DNA of 64,000 nucleotides from assembly GCA_021292105.1 (NCBI GenBank), contig CM037871.1, positions 23,640,447 to 23,704,446 of the forward strand, in the 5' to 3' direction. Positions 23,944 through 35,300 of this stretch are shown piece after piece. Every line of letters begins with the position of its first letter. The first letter of the stretch is position 1. Both the position numbers and the translations under genes were made by a program. The notes under the pieces were generated by a model. It was not told where the DNA came from. It saw nothing but the letters and a program-made list of their open reading frames with translations, and searched no databases. Source of the stretch: Anadara kagoshimensis (lineage: Eukaryota > Mollusca > Bivalvia > Arcoida > Arcidae).

Positions 23944-25510
23944 AACAAGAGGCCCAAAACAGCAAAATTTGATCTAATTTGCACAATTGCACAAATTTGT
24001 TCAATGAAATTAATCTCAGAAAAACCTGTTATATATGTTAAAGGGCCAGGTATCTACATTCTATATTTCAAATTTGAAGAAAATGGGTGGAAAATTGAAT
24101 GCATAATGAGCATTTTAGTGATTTTGCTATTTATAGTAACGTCTTGGATTTTGTACCGGGACGCCTTGTAAAATTTTTGATCTACTCAACTTACAGACCT
24201 TCCACACCAAATTTGTTTTCAATTGGCACAATGGTTTCTGAGAAGAAAATTTTTAAAGAATTGGCTAGAAGTAAGATCTTATGTGCTTAATTGGCTAAAA
24301 TTGGGTCAATGAAAAATTTCTCAGAAAAACCTTTTATATATATCAAATGACCAGGAAGCTACTTTCTATATTTCAAATTTGAAGAAAATGGTTGGAAAAT
24401 TAAATGAACAGTGATTTTGCTATAGTAATGGTGGCCATCTCAGATTTCATACAGGGTCGCTTTGTACAAACTTTGTTTTCAATTGGTCCAGTGGTTTCTG
24501 AACAGAAGATGTTCAAAGAATTGGCTAGAAGTTTGGTCTCATATGCATAAATTGCTAAAATTGGGTAAATGAAAATTTCTCAGAAAAACCTGTGATATAG
24601 TTAAATTGCCAGGTATCTACATCCTATATTTCAAATTGGAAATAAATCTGTGGAATATTGAATGCAAAATGCCCATTTTAGTGATTTATAGTTACGTTGA
24701 CCATCTTGGATATTATACAAGGTCGCCTTGTACAAACTTTGATCTAGTCCACCTATGGACCCTCAACACCAGATTTTGTTCTAATTGGCCCAGGAGGTTT
24801 TTGGGGAGAAGAACAAAGTTTACGGTTGCATATATATATTGTAATATATATTCTTATACAAGATTTCTAGATAATTAACAATTTTGGTATTTATTATGTG
24901 ACCTTGACATTTGAACCAATGACCTTAATCTATTTTTTCAGATAATTAACAATTTTAGTATTCATTTGCATTTGTGACCTTGACATTTGAACCTATGACA
25001 TTCATCTATATATCAAAACGATCATGATATCAATATCTATAATATTCTTACATATATGCTTATACAAAATTGATGGTTTTCAAGATATATTGACAAATAT
25101 AGTAATTTTAGCAATTTCCTCCTGAACAACCTAGCCATTTTCCCTTTTGGAGCCTTACAGCTACGATTTGTGCGTATCTGAAATTAGGTGTCCAAAGTAT
25201 GCTTTAAATGAAATATGTAAGATGTATCTCATAATATATTTTCAGACGAGACGATTTTTAAACTTTTTTAACATTTCCCTAAGTATGGGGCCCCAAGACG
25301 ACATAACTCCCTAATTTGTGCAAATCTAAAAGTCCTTTACCCAAGCATAGTTGTTAGCAAGTTTCATTATTTTTGGCTCATTTGTTTTGGAAGATATGAT
25401 TTAAATGTGAAATATTAATGGATGACAGACAATATACTATGCACGACAGATGATAGAAGGCAGACCATCACAATAGCTCATCTGAGCTTTCAGCTAAGGT
25501 GAGCTAATTA
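23944..25510 (+). mobile_element. Dispersed element C
   Basis: Opens with AACAAGAGGCCCAAAACAG and closes with CAATAGCTCATCTGAG then AGCTAAGGTGAGCTAAT. The left two-thirds repeats a ~240-280 bp module (TTTCAAATTTGAAGAAAATGG, TTTTGCTATTTATAGTAA, AATTGGC.C..TGGTTTCTGA) about three times; the right third has TGACCTTGACATTTGAACC blocks and TTTTCAAGATATATTGACAAAT. Shares its modules with B (8784-10994). No coding frame. Confidence 0.75.
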
Positions 25511-26240
25511 AATCGCAGGGACCTGGATCTTTAACCTTGATCACATTAAAAGGGTACTTACATGAATATATCAAAACTGAAAATGGCATTATCTATTGAA
25601 ATAGTAAACATATTACAATTTGAAGTTATTTTTCAATTTTTTCCAATTTAAACATATATTTCCTCCAAATTTCAAAATGACAAGAGACTCATTGGGTCTG
25701 ATATGCTCACCTGATTAATAATGATATTTATTATCTGTGACTTTGACGTTTGAACCAATGACCTTCATCTAATTTTTCAGATAATTAACAATTTTAGTAT
25801 TCATTTGCATTTGTGACCTTGACATTTAAACCTAGGACCTTCATCTATATGTATTCTTACATATATGCCTATACAACAATTGTTGGATTTCAAGATATAT
25901 TGACAAATATAGTGACTTTAGCAATTTCCTCCTGAACAACCTAGCCATTTTCCCATTTGGAGCCCTACAGCTACGATTTGTGCATATCTGAAACTAGGTG
26001 TCCAAAGTATGCTATAAATGATATATGTAAGCTGTATCTCATATAAGCTAAGGTGAGCTAATTAAATCGCAGGGACCTGGATCTTTAACCTTGATCACAT
26101 ATACAGGGTATTTACATGAATATATTAAAACTGAAAACCCCATGGCATTATCTATTGAAATAGTCAACATATAACAATTTGAAGTTATTTTTCTTTTTTC
26201 CAAATTTAAACACATTTTTCCTCCAAATTCATGAAATTAC
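25508..26240 (+). repeat. ~550 bp direct tandem duplication spanning element ends
   Basis: AATTAAATCGCAGGGACCTGG occurs at about 25507 and again at about 26051 (first 20 bases in each), followed in both by ATCTTTAACCTTGATCACAT, GGCATTATCTATTGAAATAG and a new element left end (ACAAGAGACTCATTGGGTCT, ACAAGAGACCCATTGGGTCT). The two copies have diverged by scattered substitutions and small indels. The arrangement is element tail, spacer, element head, repeated. Confidence 0.85.
25680..26060 (+). mobile_element. Shortened element D
   Basis: Left end ACAAGAGACTCATTGGG and GCTCACCTGATTAAT, right end AGCTAAGGTGAGCTAATTA. At about 380 bp it is the shortest member here; it retains one nuclear-receptor-like block and the GATATATTGACAAATAT section but lacks most of the body and its 3' GACGG tract. 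It lies within the ~550 bp duplication. Confidence 0.7.
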
Positions 26241-27096
26241 AAGAGACCCATTGGGTCTTATATGCCCACCTGATTAATGATGGCTAGCTGAACTATTTAT
26301 AAAAACATAAAAAACTGATCAATATATACAATATCCAAATATACATACATAGTTTTCCAGATAATTAACCATTTCAGTTTTCTTTCACATCTGTGACCTT
26401 GGCCTTTGAACCCACGGCCTTCATCTATATATCAAACAACTGTTGTCAAAACCTACAATATTCTTATATACTTCCTTATACAAAAGTTTATATTTTTCCA
26501 GATACTTAACCATTTCAGTATTTCAGTATTTTTTCGCATCAGTGACCTTGACCTTTGAACCCATGCCATTGATCTATATATCAAAATGATCGTTGTATCA
26601 ATACCTACAATATTTTAATATGCATGCCTATAAAAAAAGTTTATGGTTTCTAGATAATTCACCATTTCAGTATTCTTTCACATCTGTGACCATGACTTTT
26701 GAACCCATGACCTAAATCTATAGTCTTATATACACACATATACAAAAAATTTATACTTTTTTAGACAAATAAAATAAGTACTTTCAAAATTGACCTTGAC
26801 CCCATTTTGAGAGAAATTACAAGAATATGTCCAAACTGAAACTCTCATGCCATTATCTGATCAAATAGTCATGTTATAGCAGTTTGAAGCTCTTTTACCT
26901 TTTTTTCAAAATTAAACTAAAAAATCTGTAACCTATACTTTGTCCCAATTTCACAAAATGAACAAACTATAGGCTTAAGACCCTACAGAAGCCAAATATC
27001 ACATCAGATTTTTTTCTCCAATCATCGGTTTTTGAGAAGAACACAGGCTGGGCTATGCCATAAGATCACGTAACATTTGATCAGGTGGGCTAAAAA
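26239..27096 (+). mobile_element. Dispersed element E
   Basis: Left end ACAAGAGACCCATTGGGTCT then GCCCACCTGATTAATG; right end TTGATCAGGTGGGCTAAAAA. Its variant ends (CCCACCTGA and TCAGGTGGG) have matching compensatory changes, which supports their being inverted partners. The body contains three to four of the ~145 bp units with TGACCTTGACCTTTGAACC, then a right part like that of element H (TTACAAGAATATGTC, CATTATCTGATCAAATAGTCA). Confidence 0.75.
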
Positions 27097-28030
27097 TGTC
27101 ACGGATGACATTATTTTTACTAAAAATGTAGTATTTTGATATAACATTTTCAGCAAAATTGTACAGAGAGCAAAAGGATACATTTTCCGATTTTCAAGTT
27201 AAAATTTTCCTGGTAGAGCATGTCCCGAACCACCTAGAGATCTAAGGACTTCATATTTTTGCCCTCGGGCCTAAACACAATTGAGACAATCGTATTGTAC
27301 ATTGATTTTCCTGTTGATACACCACTGTCTGGCATGGTCCTATATTTATTTTCTGACATGATTAAACCCTCATAAACACTACATTTATACAACTGATCAT
27401 TTATACATGTACTTACTCCTCACTTCCAGTCCTTACAAATTTTATGTTTAAAAATCTTAGTATTGATTTTGGCACTGTTTCTCCTTGTAAAATACCCTGT
27501 AAAGACCAAGACAAGTAATTTAAGCAAGAGACTCAATAGGGTCTGTATCAAACAAAAGACCTGTCTGCTAATTTCTGTATGTGAGAAAAGAAGAGGTCTT
27601 TAACCAAATCAACTTCAAACGAAACTTCATTTATGTAATCCTTGAAAATGGGTCAAAAAAAATCTTAGAAAACCTGTTATACATGATAAATAACCGGTTA
27701 TACATTGACTTTTTATCAAGTAAATTGGTTTATCAATAAATTTGACAATAATGATTAACTTTGTCTGATTTTTTTTTCTAAATATGATGGCAACCTTAAA
27801 TTTTAAATTGTCATGCCATATACAGTTTTTAATGTGCATCAATCTTCCTCACCAAATTTAATTCTATTCAGTGTAGTGGGTTCAAAGTAAAAGTATTAAA
27901 TAATAAGCTTAAAATAACAATTTTTTTCTATTTGCATAATTCATGAAAATTGGGTCAATGATTCTTTGAAAAAAATATATCAAATGTTTAGTGGCTATAC
28001 TTTCTATTATATCAAATATATACTTAAAAA
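27097..28030. other. No gene seen; possible degraded element head
   Basis: AGCAAGAGACTCAATAGGGTC at about 27523 resembles the left end of the A-I family but no matching right end follows before element F. Otherwise AT-rich and stop-dense. Confidence 0.4.
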
Positions 28031-28033
28031 CTT

Positions 28034-29737
28034 AACAAGAGGCCCATGGGTCGTAACGCTCACCTGAGGCTAAGTACATATCTCATGCAAAGGTTCAATG
28101 GTCAATAACATTTATTAAAGAGAACTCCTAATTTTCAGCAGTAAGGCAGAATTAAATGCAATGATTTTTGCAAATTAATCATACCTTGTCCCGAGATTGC
28201 TACATATAATATATGTATAATATATTAATTTATATAATATATAGTCTAGCTACAACACATTATTAATAAACAGCTAAAAAAGTAAAAACAAAAGTATGAA
28301 ACTATGACCTTCATCTATATATCAAAATGATTGTTAGAACATTACCTACAATATACATGCCTATACAAAAAGTTAATAGTTTTCGAGATAATAAACCATT
28401 TCAGTATCCTTTCCCATCTGTAAACTTGACCTTTGAACCCATTACCTTAATCTATATATCAAAATGATCGTTAAATCAACTCCTACAATATTGTAATATA
28501 CATGTTTATACAAAATTTTTATAGTTTTTGAGATAATTAACCATTTCAGTATCCTTTCGCATCTGTGACCTTGACCTTTGAATCCATGACCTTAATCTAT
28601 ATATGAAAATCATCGTTAAATCAATTCCTACAATATTGTAATATACATGTCTATACAAAAAGCTTATAGTTTTCGAGATAATTAACCATTGCAGTATTCT
28701 TTCCCATCTGTGACCTTGACCTTTGAATGCATGACATTAATCTATATATCAAAATGATCATTAAATCAAAACATACAATATTCTAATATATATGTCTATA
28801 CATAAAATTTATAGTTTTTGAGATAATTAACCATTTCGGTATTCTTTTGCATCTGTGACCTTGACCTTTGAACCTATGACCTTAGTCTACATATCATAAT
28901 GATCGTTAAATCAATTCCTGCAATATTCTAATATACATGTCTATACAAAAAGTTAATAGTTTTCTAGATAATTAACCGTGTCGGTATTGTTTCGCATCTG
29001 TGACCTTGACCTTTGAACCCATGACCTTTATTAATATATCAAAATGACCATTGTGCCATTACCTACAATATTCTAACATGTATGCCTATACAAAAAGTTA
29101 ATAGTTTTGCAGATAATCAACTATAACTGTAATAGTTGTGCATCCTTGACCTTTGAACTCATGACCTTGATCTATGTATCAAAATGATCGTCATGTCAAT
29201 ACCTAAAATTAACTGAAAATCACATGCCATTATAACCTGAAATGTTTAAAAAATAGCATTTTTATCAAAGGTCAAAAACAGGGACAAGACAAGATCAACA
29301 GTGAAAACTCCATGCAATTATCTTCAGCCGTTATTGAGTTATAACAATAAATGTCTCATTTTCAAAATTACATAATTTTACGCAAAAAACGCGTAACCTA
29401 TTTTTTGTTCAATTTTCATAAAAAACACAATTTTAATGTTTCCAGGTATGCTAAATCTAAATATCTAATCAAAATTTGCCTGCACTTTTTGCTTTCAGAG
29501 AAGAAGATTTTTTTTGTCTTTTTGCTATTTTTAGTAACGGCGGCCATCTTGTTGTGTGTGGAAAAACCCCGAACACAATTTTGAAAGGCTGTTACCCAGG
29601 CATAATAATCGCCAAGTTTCATCAAATTTGGCCCAGTAGTTTTGGAGAAGATTAAAATGTAAAGTTTATACACGACGGACGACGGGCGGTGATAGATTGC
29701 AATAGCTCATCTGAGCCTTTGGCTCAGTTGAGCTAAA
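28034..29737 (+). mobile_element. Dispersed element F
   Basis: Left end AACAAGAGGCCCATGGG and ACGCTCACCTGAGG; right end GCAATAGCTCATCTGAGCC and GGCTCAGTTGAGCTAAAAA. Six ~145 bp units lie between about 28300 and 29200 with TGACCTTGACCTTTGAA, ATATATCAAAATGATCGTTAA and ATACATGTCTATACAAAAAG. The right third (CGCAAAAAACGCGTAACCTA at 29381, GGCGGCCATCTTGT at 29538, GACGGACGACGGGCGG) closely matches element I at 63299-63680. Confidence 0.8.
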
Positions 29738-29739
29738 AA

Positions 29740-30280
29740 TGTTTAAATACATCTGTAATTACAAATTTTATTGGTATTATATATAGTATTGTCAGCCATC
29801 TTAGATCTCAGACCACCAACAATTTGGACATTCCATACTTAATTTGGTTTGAGTCAGGAATGCCCATGCACTGGGTCTCATAACCTTACAAAAATTAATG
29901 CAATTAAAATGTGATTGACAATCAAGGGGATCATTTAAATATGAGTCAACAATAAGCTAGGATAAATTTGTATTATTCCAAGTTTTCCAAACTTATTTTG
30001 GAGCAGTATTGAGACTACAAATAATTGGAATTATTTGGGACAAATTAAAGAGACAAATGTTCCATATACCAATAATCAAAATTATCCTAGCTTTGTCCTT
30101 ACTGTTAGGATAAAGTTTGAAAAATTTAAGATTAAAATACACAATTTTCTCAACTTTAACTATTTTGACATTAAACTGCAAGAGTATTATAAAGAGCTAG
30201 CACAGTACAAAGGTCATTCAAAATGCAAAATTTAGATCATTCACAGACAATAGAAAACTACAAATCTCTACAAAACTGAC
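29740..30280. other. Left flank of the satellite array
   Basis: No gene. GGAATGCCCATGCACTGGGTCTC at 29857 (key words GCCCATG, CTGGGTCT) weakly resembles the left end of the dispersed elements, and GTCAGCCATCTTAGAT at 29792 resembles their CCATCTTGGAT module. Whether this is the other half of element G at 51579 is discussed in the findings. Confidence 0.35.
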
Positions 30281-30970
30281 AATACTTTATGTACATGAAA
30301 TGTAATTACAGTCTTTGTAATGAACTATATATTATGTACATGAAATGTAATTACAGTCTTTGTAATGAACTATATATATGTACATGAAATGTAATTACAG
30401 TCTTTGTAATGAACTATATATTATGTACATGAAATGTAATTACAGTCTTTGTAATGAATTATATATTATGTACATCAAATGTAATTACAGTCTTTGTAAT
30501 GAACTATATATTATGTACATGAAATGTAATTACAGTCTTTGTATGAACTACATTATGTACATCAAATGTAATTACAGTCTTTGTAATGAACTATACTTTA
30601 TGTACATGAAATGTAATTACAGTCTTTGTAATGAACTATACTTTATGTACATGAAATGTAATTAGTCTTTGTAATGAACTATACTTTATGTACATCAAAT
30701 GTAATTAGATCCTTGTAATAAACAATACTTTATGTACATCAAATGTAATTACAGTCTTTGTAATGAACTATACTTTATGTACATCAAATGTAATTACAGT
30801 CTTTGTAATTAACTACACTTTATGTATATTAAATAAAATTAGTCTTTGTAATGAACTGTATGTTATGTATGTAATTAGAGTCTTTGTAATGAACTATACT
30901 TTATGTACATCAAATGTAATTAGATCCTTGTAATGAACAATATTTTATGTACATCAAATGAAATTACAGA
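30281..30970 (+). repeat. 45 bp satellite, left edge block
   Basis: About 15 monomers. The monomer runs GTAATTACAG, TCTTTGTAAT, GAACTATACT, TTATGTACAT, CAAAT (45 bases). Here many units have TACATGAAAT in place of TACATCAAAT and TATATTATG in place of TACTTTATG. The same GAAAT variant dominates the right edge of the array (50800-51320) and is rare in the middle. Confidence 0.95.
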
Positions 30971-31151
30971 GGCCTAAAAAAAAATTTTTTCGTTTCCCCT
31001 TACCCGACCGACCCTATTTTTTCCCGCGGACCCTAATCTTTTTATCCGATTCGGCCGATTAGACGCCTTCTGATTTCGATATTATATTTTCAGGAAACGC
31101 GTCCGCAGTCGTGTCCGTTTTTCTATTTGTGCTTTATAATTATAAAACAAG

Positions 31152-31677
31152 ATGGCAGCATACATGTTGCAGGCTGCAAGTCTGTTGGCGTTTCGTTTTA
31201 AAGCCTGTCGGCATATGAAGGAAAAAAATCTAATGATGACAGTCCCAAATAATGAACTCATATCAAATATATTTGAACGACATCACACGTAGGCATCAAA
31301 GGTGCAGGATTTTTCTGCAACGTGCAGAGTGGAATTTGCTGGCCCAGCATTTGACATCGACGGAAGTATTTCCGCCGGTGAAGCTGTTCATAAATTTAAT
31401 ATAAAACTTATAGAATTTGAATCACGCATATTCTTTGTTAAAGTCATGTTCTCTTCGCCCCGGATTATCTTGTTCTCATTCAGTAGAAGTAGCATATTAT
31501 AGCGGTGCAATTTGAAGACCAGATATTTGTGCCTACTGTGCTATAGAAGGTGCAGAGGTGGATGCAGTTTTGAAACAAAGTTTCAAAACTGTACTGCCTT
31601 TGTGTGAGTTTTGTGCTAAAGCTGGAAAAACTCCAATCAAATACAGACCATATGGTAGAAATGCTATTAAGAAATAG
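31152..31677 (+). pseudogene. Short coding-like fragments inside the TIR element
   Basis: Three frames lie in a row: 46 codons starting at ATG 31152 in an AAGATGG context shortly after TATAAAA; 66 codons at 31302-31502; and an open stretch from 31516 to the TAG at 31675. The last has two CxxC pairs (31528-31539 and 31603-31614, 21 residues apart) as in small zinc ribbons, followed by a basic C-terminus. The frames are not continuous and no junction is proved, so they could be exons of a captured gene, remains of a transposase, or chance. I do not recognise a family. Confidence 0.3.
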
Positions 31678-32011
31678 ACTCTACTTCAAAGTATAAGAAA
31701 TAGGACTACTTCAACATAAAATTTATTTGGTCTCATTGTTTTGTGTATTGTTCTATTAAATGTCATTTAAAGTTTAAATTCTTTTATTCTTCCACATCTT
31801 TTGCTTTACATGTTTAATACAATATATATCTGTATGCTGTCTGATGTCATATAAAAGGATTTTAAGAAACTTTATATTTCCAGTTTCTAATACTTGTCAT
31901 CTCTAGTCCTTTTTAATTGGAGAGTTCTTCTGATCGAAAAAGAGAAGAAAAGCTGTATTACTTGGCGAAAGGTCAAATGTGTATTATGTTATGAATTTAA
32001 TACAGTTGCCA

Positions 32012-32092
32012 TGTGAATTTTTGCCTCGATATAAGTGAAATAATCTTGACTTGGGTGTAAAACACGATTAATCTAATCTAATCTTAATCATG
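32012..32092 (+). mobile_element. SINE 3' tail fragment
   Basis: Contains CGATATAAGTGAAATAATC and TTGACTTGGG, the same block that occurs inverted at 60155-60192 within the full SINE (as CCCAGTCAAGAATATTTCAC and TTATATC). It ends in a short (ATCTA/TAATC)n run, as a SINE tail would. The 5' part is not identifiable. Confidence 0.7.
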
Positions 32093-32397
32093 TGAATCTT
32101 CAATCTGACATAAATCTCTTTATTCCTTGTCTATTGGGGTGTTCAGATTTGGGGTGTTCATCTGAACACCATTCTCTTGTCCTTCAATCCTTATCTGAAA
32201 CAGAATAAAAAGGTTTAGAAACTTCAGATAGTGAGGGTTGATAAAAATGTAACATCTTCAGCTTGCTTCGATGTGGAACACCTGAAATTTCTTACATCAA
32301 TATGTAAAAAAATAAATTTAAAAAAAAAAAAAAACCTACCTACCTACCCTATTTTTTTCACTATGTAAGGGGAAACGAACAATTTTTTTTTTAGGCC

Positions 32398-35300
32398 AGA
32401 CTTTGGAATGAACTATATTTTATGTACATCCAATGTAATTACTGCCTTTGTAATGATCTGGACTTTATGTACATCAAAAGCAATTACAGTCTTTGTAATG
32501 AACTATACTTCATATACATCAAATGTAAAAACAGTCTACGTAATGAATTATTCTTTAATACATCAAATGTAATTAGAGTATTTGTATTGAACTGTGCATA
32601 ATGTATATCAAATACAATTACAGTCTTTGTTATATAGTATACTTGTGTACATCAAATGTAATTTCAGTCTTTGTAATGAACTATACTTTATGTACATCAA
32701 ATGTAATTTCAGTATTTGTAATGAACTATACTTTATGTACATCAAATGTAATTACAGTATTTCTAATGAACTGTACTTTATGTACATCAAATGCAATTAC
32801 AGTCTTTGTAATATAGTTTACTTGTGTACATCAAATGTAATTACAGTCTTTGTAATGAACTATACTTTATGTACATCAAATGTAATTAGTCTGTGTAATG
32901 AACTATACTTCATGTACATCAAATGTAATTTCAGTATTTGTAATGAACTATACTTTATGTACATCAAATGTAATTACAGTATTTCTAATGAACTATATTT
33001 TATGTACACCAAATGCAATTACATTCTTTGTAATAAAGCATACTTATGTACATCAAATGTAATTACAGACTTTGGAATGAACTATACTTTATATACATCC
33101 AATGTAATTACAGACTTTGGAATGAACTATACTTTATGTACATCAAATGTAATTACAGTATTTCTAATGAACTATATTTTATGTACACCAAATGCAATTA
33201 CATTCTTTGTAATGAAGCATACTTATGTACATCAAATGTAATTACAGACTTTTTGAATGAATTATATTTTATATACATCGAATGTAATTACAGACTTTGG
33301 AATGAACTATACTTTATGTATATTAAATGAAATTAGATCCTTGTAATGAACAATACTTTATGTACATCAAATGTAAATACACACTTTGGAATGAACTATA
33401 TTTTATGTACATCCAATGTAATTACTGCCTTTGTAATGATCTGGACTTTATGTACATCAAAAGCAATTACAATCTTTGTAATATAGTATACTTCATATAC
33501 ATCAAATGTAATAACAGTCTATGTAATGAATTATTCTTTATGTACATCAAATATAATTAGAGTATTTGTAATGAACTGTGCATAATGTATATCAAATGCA
33601 ATTGCAGTCTTTGTAATATAGTATACTTGTGTACATCAAATGTAATTACAGACTTTGGAATGAACTATACTTTATATACATCCAATGTAATTACAGTATT
33701 TGTAATGAACTGTGCATAATGTATATCAAATGCAATTACAGTCTTTGTAATATAGTATACTTGTGTACATCAAATGTAATTACAGTCTTTGTAATGAACT
33801 ATACGTTATGTACATCAAATGTAATTAGTCTTTGTAATGAACTATACTTTATGTACATCAAATGTAATTACAGTATTTCTAATGAACTATACGTTATGTA
33901 CATCAAATGTATTTAGTCTTTGTAATGAACCATACTTTATGTACATCAAATGTAATTACAGTATTTGTAATGAACTGTGCATAATGTATATCAAATGCAA
34001 TTACAGTCTTTGTAATATAGTATACTTGTGTACATCAAATGTAATTACAGTCTTTGTAATGAACTATACGTTATGTACATCAAATGTAATTAGTCTTTGT
34101 AATGAACTATACTTTATGTACATCAAATGTAATTACAGTATTTCTAATGAACTGTACTTTATGTACATCAAATGTAATTACAGTCTTTGTAATATAGTAT
34201 ACTTGTGTACACCAAATGCAATTACAGTCTTTGTAATGAATTTACTTTAAATACATCAAATGTAATTAGTCTTTGTAATGAACTACACTTGATGTACATC
34301 AAATTGTAATTAATCTTTGTAATGAACAATTTTTTATGTACATCAAATGCAATTACAGTCTTTGTAATAAAGTATAATTATGTACATCAAATGTAATAAG
34401 TCTTTGTAATGAACTATACTTTATATACATCCAATGTAAATAGCCTTTGTAATGAACTGTACTTAATGTATAACAAATGTAATTAGAGTCTTTGGATTGA
34501 CCTATATTTTATGTACATCAAATGTATTTTAGAATATTTGTAATGAACTATACTTCATGTACATCAGACGTTATTAGTCTTTGTAAATGAACTATACTCC
34601 TTGGACATCAAATGTAATTACTGCCTTTGTAATTATCTATATTTATGTACATCAAATGTAATTAGAGTATTTGTAATGAACTGTACTTAATGTATATCAA
34701 ATGTAATTAGAGTCTTTGTAATAGGCTACACTTTATGTACATCAAATCTAATTACAGTATTTCTAATGAACTATATTTTATGTACACCAAATGCAATTAC
34801 ATTCTTTGTAATGAAGCATACTTATGTACATCAAATGTAATTACAGACTTTTTGAATGAATTATATTTTATATACATCAAATGTAATTACAGACTTTGGA
34901 ATGAACTATACTTTATGTATATTAAACGAAATTAGATCCTTGTAATGAACAATACTTTATGTACATCAAATGTAAATACACACTTTGGAATGAACTATAT
35001 TTTATGTACATCCAATGTAATTACTGCCTTTGTAATGATCTGGACTTTATGTACATCAAAAGCAATTACAGTCTTTGTAATATAGTATACTTCATATACA
35101 TCAAATGTAATAACAGTCTATGTAATGAATTATTCTTTATGTACATCAAATATAATTAGAGTATTTGTAATGAACTGTGCATAATGTATACCAAATGCAA
35201 TTGCAGTCTTTGTAATATAGTATACTTGTGTACATCAAATGTAATTACAGTCTTTGTAATGAACTATACGTTATGTACATCAAATGTATTTAGTCTTTGT

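Larger units (their letters stand above)
30971..32397. mobile_element. 1427 bp TIR element inserted in the satellite
   Basis: Starts GGCCTAAAAAAAAATTTTTT then CGTTTCCCCTTAC, ends GTAAGGGGAAACG, AACAATTTTTTTTTTAGGCC: terminal inverted repeats of about 33 bp with two or three mismatches. It interrupts a satellite monomer cleanly: the left flank ends ATTACAGA and the right flank begins AGACTTTGGAATG, so AGA (30968-30970 and 32398-32400) is duplicated, a 3 bp target site. The satellite is otherwise in register across it. Inside are short coding-like frames (31152-31677) and a SINE tail (32012-32092). Superfamily not recognised; a 3 bp duplication fits several DNA transposon groups. Confidence 0.85.

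Noticed and set aside
29351-29584. 77-codon open frame, with a related 60-codon frame at 63269
   Set aside because: Both lie in the same conserved non-coding module of elements F and I; the shared frame reflects shared sequence, and the lengths differ because of stops in one copy. No selection on the frame is evident.
32594-33241. 215-codon open frame, considered as a repeat protein gene
   Set aside because: It is built entirely of 45 bp satellite monomers, switches between the two open frames of the monomer, and has no start context, intron signals or unique ends.
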